DNA of 64,000 nucleotides from assembly GCA_945643635.1 (NCBI GenBank), contig CALZFC010000001.1, forward strand, positions 601,001 through 665,000. The letters are read 5' to 3'. The notes below the pieces were generated by a model. That model was not told the origin of the DNA and made no database searches. It saw only the letters and a program-made list of their open reading frames with translations. The first letter of the stretch is position 1; each line of letters opens with the position of its first letter. The position numbers were made by a program, and so were the translations under genes. This stretch comes from Allodiplogaster sudhausi. Taxonomy: Eukaryota > Nematoda > Chromadorea > Rhabditida > Diplogasteridae. Shown piece after piece: positions 36,280 through 45,316 of the stretch.

Positions 36280-36620
36280 TCAGAAATATTTAAGGAAAAT
36301 AAGGCGTGCCAAAGAAATGTTAAGACTTCTTGCGAGAATTCTGAATGGATTGACCTGAAAATGGGGAAAGAAATAAGAAAAATTCAAAAGCAGTGAGTAC
36401 TGCTGTTTTATGAACAAAATACGAGAGATTAAAAAAGAAATCATCGCAATTTCTCCAATCGCCAGGACAAATATCATAGGAAAAGCCAGATAGCAGACGC
36501 TTTGGTCAGTTATTTCCTATTCTTAACACGAATGGTCATTATTCCCGTGGATACCTGACGAGGAAGCGGAATTGACAGCAAAAAGTTTTCCAAGTCCCTG
36601 AGAAACATCGCAGGAATGCG
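36280..36620 (-). other. Two candidate minus-strand exons of unknown identity
   Basis: Minus-strand 36556-36605 reads MFLRDLENFLLSIPLPRQ and has a good donor (CAG|GTATCC). After an intron ending attttcag, 36290-36356 continues VNPFRILARSLNISLARLIF and stops shortly after. Splicing signals are good and the frame is kept. No family recognised. They could be the 3' end of a small gene or replace the missing end of the RPS23 relic. Confidence 0.25.
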
Positions 36621-36761
36621 GTCACGGTTGGTCTCTAACAATATTTGGATAAACTAAGAAGTAAAGAGCATTGCTACAAATGCTTACTTCCAATAATGAA
36701 CTAAAAGAAACTTGCTCATACGACTGGTACAAAGAACAAAATAATGCGGGCTTATTCATCA

Positions 36762-37251
<490 letters not shown>

Positions 37252-37522
37252 CCGATTGCACGGCGCTCAAGCCTGTGAAATGCTCACAGATTGGTCATCC
37301 ATGCTCCTACGACAAAACAAAACAAGCAGCATATCAATTATAATGAACTAACACATCATCAAAACAATAATACATTGTAAGTAGCTGGTTTCCCTTGCAA
37401 GGAAAAAATAGTACAGCATTTTTTCGAAGATTCTCGACTTTCAACTTTTAGCTAACAGGCCGGATTTTGACGCCTCTCGGATCTCGGATATGATTTCCTG
37501 GCTGGCAACATGAGGACAATGA

Positions 37523-37640
37523 GAGAGCATGCATTTTGAAGAGAAGATGAGGCTAGAAATCTTGACTCAATGCGGCCCGCGTCAAGATTCCTAGCCTCAT
37601 GTTGAGCAGAATCTCTTCAAAATGCATGCTCTCTCACTCT
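37523..37640. repeat. Hairpin (inverted repeat about 50 bp per arm)
   Basis: Left arm gagagagcatgcattttgaa.. then agatgaggctagaaatcttg. Right arm is the reverse complement, with a short GC loop (tcaatgcggcccgc). Related words (cctcatgtta) recur to 37790, suggesting a small foldback element near the transporter fragment. Confidence 0.75.
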
Positions 37641-37911
37641 GTCTCTTTTTCGCCTCATGTTACTGCCTGTTCCTTGCCACAAAATAACATCAGGCTAACT
37701 GTGCGGGAACAGGCATAGAAAAGAATAGTTGCTGTAAATGAGAGAGAATCAGAGAGATTACCCTCATGTTAGTAACATCAGGTTTAGCCTCAAAAAAGAG
37801 ACACTTTACTACGGCGGCTGGATATAGTCTTCCATCGACTCATATTTCGTTGTGTTTCGAATTGAGAGAACCGTAAGCCCAGAAAGTTAACGGATTCTCT
37901 CATTCTGCGTT

Positions 37912-37998
37912 TAACCTCGACCCCGTGTCGCTCTTCATCACGTCCGAGCTGATGCGTGCTCTCGTGCAGTCGATGCTGCTTATTCAGCTATTTGTTTT
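37912..37998 (+). pseudogene. Fragment of the sugar transporter gene (penultimate exon)
   Basis: Seen: accccgtgtcgctcttcatc and ctctcgtgcagtcgatg match the exon 61197-61275 nearly base for base, with a 9-base deletion (NLDPVSLFITSEL versus GLGPVSLFITSEL). Flanks differ. It is a lone exon, so a duplicated relic. Confidence 0.85.
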
Positions 37999-38320
37999 TT
38001 GTTTGTTTTTTTTGTCTGTTAATTTATTTATTTATTTATTTATTTATTTATTACCTTAAATCTTTATTCATTCATAGAGGACAGTGTTAATTAAAATAAT
38101 TGTCTTATTTCTTCAATTTTAGTATAAACTGTTTATTTATCCGTGGGTTTACGAACTTCCAATGTTTGTTCCAATGTCAGGCAGTCCGTGTTCATTGCTA
38201 ACTGCGGACAGCTCTGATTGTGAGAACTTCACTCCTCTCTCACACTTCTTTATTCATTCACTTTATGCCCAGCAACAATGCAACCACTCCTCTGCTAACA
38301 TCATCGTCTTTTGACCGGTC

Positions 38321-38324
<4 letters not shown>

Positions 38325-38398
<74 letters not shown>

Positions 38399-38405
38399 TT
38401 CCCTC
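38325..38405. repeat. (CT)n tract
   Basis: About 80 bases of nearly pure CT repeat in intergenic DNA, following a (TTTA)n run at 38010-38053. Confidence 0.9.
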
Positions 38406-38579
38406 TAAGTATTTAAATGAAATTTTGTGATGTTAAGTATTAGCCCATAAACAATGATTTATCTTATGACACATATTGTTTTGTAGGGGTTTTAGTGCGC
38501 ATTCACTCATTGCCTTCTATGAATGACTTTACTGCTAGTGACTGTTTTGACTGAATAGCGCAGTTTCATCGGTGACCAG

Positions 38580-38670
38580 AGGTGCAAAGTGGCCGGCCCG
38601 GCCCAACTTTCCAGGGCAGGGGCCCAAAAAAAGTTGGGCCGGCCCGCAGACCCGATTGGGCCCGATAATC
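38580..38670. repeat. GC-rich inverted repeat (GGCCGGCCC)
   Basis: Seen: gccggcccggcccaactttc is followed within 25 bases by its inverse aaaaagttgggccggcccgc. The sequence is self-complementary and strikingly GC-rich in AT-rich surroundings. Similar words (gggccggctttt, ggaccggaccggcc) occur at 14185-14280. Confidence 0.7.
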
Positions 38671-38769
38671 ACACAATGTCGTACAGTCAGGGCGACTGGT
38701 GGCATTGTTAAGTGCAAAACTTTATTCATTTGTTTATTTTTCCCCTAAAAGTTTCTTCAATACATTAAA

Positions 38770-38867
38770 ATGGGGGGGGGAGAGAAAGACAGAAGGATAG
38801 AGAAAGAGAGAGCGAGAGAAAGAGAGAAAAAAATACAGAGAGACCTAGAGAGAAAAAGAGAGAGAGG

Positions 38868-38909
<42 letters not shown>

Positions 38910-39110
38910 AAGCAAGACTGTGAGAGAGTGAAACCTCTCAACGATGAAGCATCCAGCAAGTGATGCGAGACAGTTCGCAATAATGTAGCCGAGCGACGCG
39001 AGTTGGGCAACTTCTGAGGATAAGTTGGACTCGAGCAGGTCGGCCGAGAGGTAGAACAGTGGCCAGATGCACAGGACGATCTGGAGGATGGCAAGCGAGG
39101 TATAATTTGT
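38770..39110 (-). pseudogene. Inverted fragment of the sugar transporter gene with its flanking repeat
   Basis: Seen: 38932-39088 on the minus strand reproduces transporter exon 60029-60174 (SSEVAQLASLGYIIANCLAS, LAGCFIVER). The adjoining GA tract (38770-38935) corresponds to the CT tract after that exon. The other transporter exons are absent here. It lies opposite to the 37912 fragment, so at least two events were involved. Confidence 0.85.
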
Positions 39111-39363
39111 CTATATAATTTGTCTCTCTCCGTATTTTTTGAAGAGATGGAGAGATCACGCACGATCATGCTATGTACAAAAACAGGCAGCGTTTGCGCC
39201 CGTTAAAGAGAAGAGTAGATCAAAAAGAAGCGCTCCGCTCTCTGCTCTCGCAGTCGGAGAGACTTTCAAAGATATTTTGAATGCATCTTTCACACTGAGT
39301 GAGTAGTTGTGCCTGTCATTGTCTTGCTTATTTGCCATTTAACTACCGCTCTGCTTGATTGAA

Positions 39364-39777
39364 GGGACTGAATGACCTGCCAATTGAGATCGTTGCAAGA
39401 ATATTCAGCTTCTTAGACGACGAGGTCGCTTGCCAGAACTCGCGGAGTCCATCCACTGTATGCGAGTGTCCAGACAGCATACTGGTGCGTTCCAATTTTT
39501 TTAAACCTTTGCATGTACTCTCTTGCGTTTCCCCCTCTCTCAATCAATTCAATTAACTTTTAATTTTCAACCTTTTTTTTACATATATGTATTTAAACTT
39601 CCACATGTTTTCATTCAAAGAGATCTCCTCTTTTCCCGTCACTAGCCTTCTCTCCTTTGCAGGCAAGACATGCAGCGGATGCCGCTCGGCTCAGCCACGG
39701 CGCATCTGCAGGCCAGGAGCTGGAATATCACATGGACTGCTCGGTTTGTTCTTTATCGCTACTTCCTACTCTCTCCT

Positions 39778-39817
<40 letters not shown>

Positions 39818-40517
39818 ATTCTCTCGTCTTCTCTTTGTCTCTTCCTGTTGACTCCTCTCCTTGCAGCGCCACAGTTCCCTCGATGGAGAGCCTGGTCACG
39901 CTGTTCCAGTTCACGAGCATCAACATCATTCTCGATGACTCGAGCGATCTCGCGTCGCTGGCCGCCATCTCCTGGCAGGACTTGAGGTGTGAGGGAGTGA
40001 CGGTGTCGAGCAACTATCCACCGTCGCTTCCCGCCATTGCCAATTTCCTCTCCGATATCGCCGCCAGCATGAGCCTCTCTACCCTCCTCATGTTCTTCAA
40101 CTCGTCCAGCCGCCCTGCTTCTGCCTCCTCGCTAACACGCTGTCTCCGCCCCGGCCTCACGCTGCGCCTTATTGCTGCAGGGATGCGCATTGACGAGCTC
40201 CTGGACAGACTCTTCGCTCATACTCCTGGCCAATGTCAACTGGTCGCCAGCTTCGAGCTCTGCAGCCTATCAGCAGGAAAGCTCGTCCAGCTGAGTACGG
40301 TCAGTTATATTTTACAATCAAACTTTTAAATAGAACTACAGCTTTCTGCATATTGAGGCTGATGATGATCACTTATTCGAAAGCCTTTTTTATTACACAC
40401 GAAGATCTTCAGGCTTGGCAGAGGCTGGCGCATCCACCGTCCGTGCTCATATCGTTCAGTAACTGTCCGCGTGCTTTCCTGCCTGGCGGCGCCCCGTTTC
40501 ATGTGGATACCAAGTGA
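39364..40517 (+). CDS. F-box-like protein, exon joins partly uncertain
   Basis: Seen: the first exon (39364-39483) reads LNDLPIEIVARIFSFLDDEV, a typical F-box core. Further open exons are about 39662-39744 (QDMQRMPLGSATAHLQARSW), 39867-40303 (ATVPSMESLVTLFQFTSINI, onward through SLSTLLMFFNSS) and 40413-40517, ending GGAPFHVDTK and stop. A CT tract (39778-39845) fills intron 2. Known: F-box proteins bring substrates to SCF ubiquitin ligases through Skp1, and nematodes have large, fast-changing families. The join of exons 1 and 2 is out of phase with the obvious sites, and no ATG is visible for exon 1, so it may have an extra upstream exon or be decaying. The C-terminal region is not recognised. 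Confidence 0.5.
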
Positions 40518-40989
40518 ACAGCTGTACTGTCGATTCTTGTTAGTTAATGATGCGAAATGTCTCGGAGGATTGCTCTCGACCGAGCTTAAGAATGCTTTAT
40601 TCTAGATTTTTGTTTCTTCTCCATCTTTTGTTGATTTCTCATAAAGCAAGAATTGAGCTCGCTATGATGTGTATTATTTTCGTGCCTTTCCTTCTTTTTT
40701 CCTGACAATTTAACCCATCATGTATGAAACAGACTCTCTCTTCTCTCTCTCTCTCTCTCTCTCTTTTCTCTCTCTCTCTCTCTCTGTCTCTCACTTTCCC
40801 TCTCTCTCACTTGATCGCCTGAAGCCACTCATAAATGTTCATACAATGTGTCATCAATTCATTAGCGAATGAACAAAGGGATCAGGGGAATGCGACGAGG
40901 GGAGAGGCGCGACGCGGATCGTTCGTACCGGAGTCACACTACTGAGCCGGCAGAGCGACGATCGAGCTGGCCATTCAGGACGGAGACCT

Positions 40990-41042
<53 letters not shown>

Positions 41043-41224
41043 GAGGGAGAAAGAGGAGGTAGAAAGAGGAGGGAGAAAGAGGAGGTAGAAAGAGGAGGGA
41101 GAGAGAGGAGGTAGAAAGAGAGAAAGAGGAGGGTGAGTGCAGCAGAAAGCGATAGGAAAGATGTGGAATGTGTGAAGGGTGTATTGTTATTAAAATAAAG
41201 GAAAATTAAATAGAGCCAAATACA
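40518..41224. other. Intergenic, with CT and GA tracts and a possible minus-strand terminal exon
   Basis: CT tract 40738-40806 and GA tract 40985-41125 (including AGAGGAGGGAGAA units). Between them, minus strand 40935-40990 reads VSVLNGQLDRRSAGSVV and stop after an acceptor-like ctctcag. No partner exon was found, so I do not call a gene. Confidence 0.4.
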
Positions 41225-42482
41225 ATCACTTAAAATATCTAAAAGCGCCGCTTTAAAACTAATACAAGATTTGCTGCCAAGTCTTGATTGATTCAATAAT
41301 AAATAAAAGCAAAAAAAAATATATAATATAAAAAAAGTACTCAAACCATTAACTATAAATGTATAGAATAAAAATAAGCCGTTGCCGTCGTGCCCACAAG
41401 GCTCTTCCTTCTCTTAACAGTGCCCGCTTCTGCAGCGTCCTCATCGTTATCCGCTTATGACAGCTCTTCCGCAGTCGGTGGTGGAGCCTGCAATCTTCTT
41501 CTCAGTATTCCCTTCCGCGTTCTTTATTGCTCTTTCATTTGCTCTTTCTCTTTCTCTCTCTCTCTCTCTCTCCCTTATTCTCTCCCTTAGCTTGACGAGC
41601 CTCTGGATGAAGACGAAGAAGAAGATGATGAATACATTCAGAACTGGCAAAATATAAAACTAATACGTAAATGAATAAGTAAACAAACAAAGAATAATTT
41701 TACTAATATAAACCATTCTAAATAGATAACTAATGCCTCAGCCGCAAATATTTCTCTCAATAACACACAAACCGCTTTCTCATCTTCTTCTTTGACGTCC
41801 TCTCCCGCTCGAGATCCTTCCTCCGGCTGGAATTGCGGTGCTCCTCGACGGCCTCCTTGAGGTTCTCCTGCTGCATCACGGTGAATAAGAGTTGCGCTGC
41901 TCCAGCCGACATGAGGACAGCAAATGGACTGCAAAACACTTATTTGCTTATTTGGTTCTATTTATTTACTTATTTAATTTAAATTGTTTTATTTACTTGC
42001 GTAATGTCATCTGTTTTTACTATTTATTAAAAAAATATATACATTTCTTTACTTATTCACAAAAAATTATCAGCTTACTTACTCTATTTCATTACTTATA
42101 TATTTATTATTTTTAATGTTAAAAAAATCCTTTATATTAAAAAAATATACGATGACAGTCAAAACTATACAATCATGTATTCTTCAACCATTTTTTTATT
42201 ACTCAGGAATATATTTATATATTTAATTTTAAAAAGATATCAAACTGATCACATTTATTTTAAATAATGAAATGAAAGAAGAAATGCCCTCTGCATAACG
42301 TGCTAAATGTACCAACTTGAATCCCTGTCCTATTGAGAACTGTTCAGGGGCGCTTCCTGATGCGAAGGCCGCGGCAAGCCACTCTGAGGGTGCTTATGTG
42401 ATAGTCGCGGATGGGCTCACGAGGAGGGTATCAGTAGAGGCGGCCGTCACGAACTCTAATGAAGTAGTCATTACGGGAACCT
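41225..42482 (-). pseudogene. RBBP6 gene relic (second copy, internally deleted)
   Basis: Seen: blocks match RBBP6 in the same order and strand. 41225-41300 matches the intron at 16440-16500 (taatacaagatt). 41380-41490 matches exon 16634-16741 (gcagtcggtggtggagcct). 41590-41655 matches exon 20157-20244. 41770-41937 matches exon 20672-20836 with several substitutions. 42310-42350 and 42430-42480 match 21123-21282 and the start of 21473-21824. Most of the gene between these blocks is missing. Intron sequence is included, so this is a genomic duplicate, and it continues into RPC6-like copy C just as RBBP6 is followed by copy A. Confidence 0.85.
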
Positions 42483-42784
42483 AAAAAAATATACATATAC
42501 TATTTATGTCAGATTTTAATAGGTACTGTCTATTTGGCAAAATGCTAAAAAAAATTGAGGCCTTTCCAGACTTCCGTATTTTTGAAGAATATTTGAAAAG
42601 AGCGATCAGCCTAAAACTTTTAACGTCATGGCTCACCCAGTCAATGTCCTTCTTCTACGCGTCATATCAGCTCTCATTTTGTGCCCAAACTGCCATGTAT
42701 ACCGTATACCATGTTTATTTACATACCATATCATACAACGTGCGTGTTACTTAAATAATCAATTAATTAATTAATTAATTAATC

Positions 42785-44219
42785 AATCGCAACGTCAGCG
42801 AGCGTCTCGGCGAGTTCCTCGTCGTCTTGACGCTTGACGACGAGCTCATTGCTGAGCTCGCGATCCCAGTAGAGTGCCTCGCAGGCGTGATCGTGCCAAC
42901 GGACTTAGGAAAGTAAAGTAATAACAAAAAAAATTATAATTTGTCTACAGTTTTATTTTTAATTTAAAAATTTATGTTTTAGACTTTATAATTATTATCA
43001 TCACGGCAAGATTAAGAAAAAAAAATAAGTTTTTTTTTCATAAGTAGTACATTTGTACAAATAAAAAATTAATTAATTACCACACATCTCGAATTCCAAA
43101 AGGTTAGAGTAGAACATCGTCTTAAATGCAATGTTAAATGTATGTATGTATTATGAAGTACTATGAAGTATAAAAAGTAAATAAGCAAATCATTTCACAC
43201 GGGTACCTTGACAACTTTGATGAGCTTCTTCTGCTCGAGCGATCTGAGGGCGAGGCGGAGCTGTAAGCAATCTTTCTTTATACTACTAATTATTTTAATT
43301 ATGTGAGCTAAACAACTGACTATTTAAAGGCGAGAAGGGGAAAAAAGGGGAATCAAAAATTGTCTTTCCCGAAAAACATACATCTAGTTCCCAGAGTCCA
43401 GTTTGCTCGCGTAGCTTAGGAATCGAGATGCCCTTGTTGCCGGCGTCGATGACGAGTGAGTTGAGAACGCTCTCTTTGAGAGTCAGCCCGGCCGGTCCGG
43501 GCGGCTCGACCGCCTTCACCCTCACGCGGAAGTTGTAGCCAAACTGAACAAGGAGAGGTGTCGCTGATTCAGGGAAATTCAAACGCATAGCTATTTTGCA
43601 GTAGCTATTTTGCATAATTTTTGATTCATGACAAGACTTGAATACGGAAAGTCTAACGCACAAGTTGGTTATGGTAGCTATCAAATCTAATTTACCGTCA
43701 AAAACAATCGTTCAAAAGTACCAACCGTATTTTTACAATTAGCGTGTATTCGCATTTTTCTGCTGAATTTGATGTCCTTTGATCATGAACCACAATATAT
43801 TTAAGCTAGAAGTCGGCTAATCTGGGTTCATATTGTAAAAGGAAGAAAAAAGCAATGAATAAAGAGCACTATCATCTGGCGAGAAAATCATAGCTAAAAT
43901 GTATTGTCTATTAAAAAACGTATCGATATAGTTAAGCAGCGCACATTTCCAAACAAGGACAAGTGATACTTCTTCTTCGTCCATATCATGCTCATTTACT
44001 TCTCCCTCTTCTCTCTCTCTCTCTCTCTACTCTCTCATTCTCTCCCCTAACCTTAATCAGCTCCACTCGATGGTCAGCGAGGAGTCCGTTGAGTACGACG
44101 TTGATCGCGGCCTTTGCATCCGAAGCAGAGAAGCGGTTGGCGAGGAGGAAGTCGGTCAGCTTATGCGCATCGACGCCGTACGGCTCAGTTTCCAGCAGAG
44201 AAAACAGATGAGATTCCAT
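42785..44219 (-). CDS. RPC6-like copy C (divergent, end uncertain)
   Basis: Seen: exon 1 44052-44219 (MESHLFSLLETEPYGVD..., 56 codons), exon 2 43382-43543 (54 codons, SLVIDAGNKGISIPKLREQT) and exon 3 43208-43261 (ALRSLEQKKLIKVVK) are open and in phase. The last exon (42785-42905) has lost the VYMPY block. The frame matching copy A's end (ELAETLADVAID) is out of phase with exon 3, and the in-phase frame instead runs to the same region as unrelated residues. The 3' flank (cgtataccatgtttatttac) is shared with copies A and B. It is part of the RBBP6-RPC6 segmental duplicate. It is either a gene with a new C-terminus or an early pseudogene. Confidence 0.65.
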
Positions 44220-44383
44220 CGCTCGGAAATGGATGGGAAATATTACTATTTGAAAATATTAGCGAGAAACATCAAGAAGAAGAAGAACGAAAAAAGTTAT
44301 AATCATAGTACTAGGTTAATTCGCGGATATATAATGAGATGCAATTAATTAGTAATAAAAAATGTATACCATGAAAAACTGTT

Positions 44384-44698
44384 CACACAGGGGTCACACC
44401 TGTCCAAAAGTTGCCATATAAAATGTGAATCAGGTGAACGGGTGAATATCCCTAACGGTATTTTCTAGTCCACATTTAACAATTTACAACCGTTCGAAAA
44501 CTACACTTTCATACACACCACGTAACAAATTTAGTATGGCTCGTGTATCACACGGGTCCTAAAAACGGTAATTTTCTTCTATGTCACAAAGGGGTGGTCC
44601 TGAGCGGAAAACTCATGACTTGTTGCGGCGGTGTAGTATCTCATATTTGGTGAACTTAAAATCTTGCAAATTTTTATATGGGGTGTGACCCCTGTGTG
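44384..44698. mobile_element. Small TIR element (315 bp, CACACAGGGGTCACACC ends)
   Basis: Seen: 17-bp perfect terminal inverted repeats, cacacaggggtcacacc at 44384-44400 and its reverse complement at 44682-44698. No coding capacity. Flanks (gtt / ttc) show no convincing target duplication. It lies between RPC6 copy C and the DIRS element. Confidence 0.65.
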
Positions 44699-45024
44699 TT
44701 CAAAGAACAAAATTATTAGCAGACAAGGAATGAATAAGCAGCGAATAGTGTCAACTCTAACGAAAAACTTGCTCCTAGAAGGAAATGTACTTTGAGGAAG
44801 AAACTTTTAGAGCGTTTAAAACAAAGAATGTGTAAAGTACGAAAAGCAGTAAATAAATAACGAACGAGCGGAACAAAAAAGGTAGTATTTGTGTTGTTTG
44901 GATGCAGACATTTAGTGCGCATCAAGAATGTCATGTTACTGTACTATTCTCTCTTCACACCACATCCTATCACGTCAACAACACCATGTTTGTTTCATGA
45001 ATGCATCATGAAAGTGGGTATAGA

Positions 45025-45162
45025 ATTGGGCGTTTAGAGGTCTCTCAGAGGCGAGCGCGGTTGCGTTGCGGTTGGGGTCACGGGGTCACGAGGAGGAGGG
45101 AAGGAGGGGCGGGAGGGGATTGCGTCATTCTACGCCATTGTGTCCGTGAGAGACGGTTAGGT
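45025..45162 (+). repeat. Split direct repeat A1
   Basis: 138 bases starting attgggcgtttagaggtctc and ending agagacggttaggt. It matches 48219-48363 almost exactly apart from a short CT-repeat length difference near the start. Confidence 0.92.
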
Positions 45163-45316
45163 GTCTCTAGTGCAGTGGAGTTTCATCATGGCAGAAGCGG
45201 GTGATGGTGACCATCCGGAATAGGAACGGCGTCAGGAGCGTTCCCGTTCCCATTAGCCCGAGCTCCCCCGTCAGGAGGCTGCCTTCTCCGACAAGCAGCT
45301 CAAGCAGCTCCAGAAG

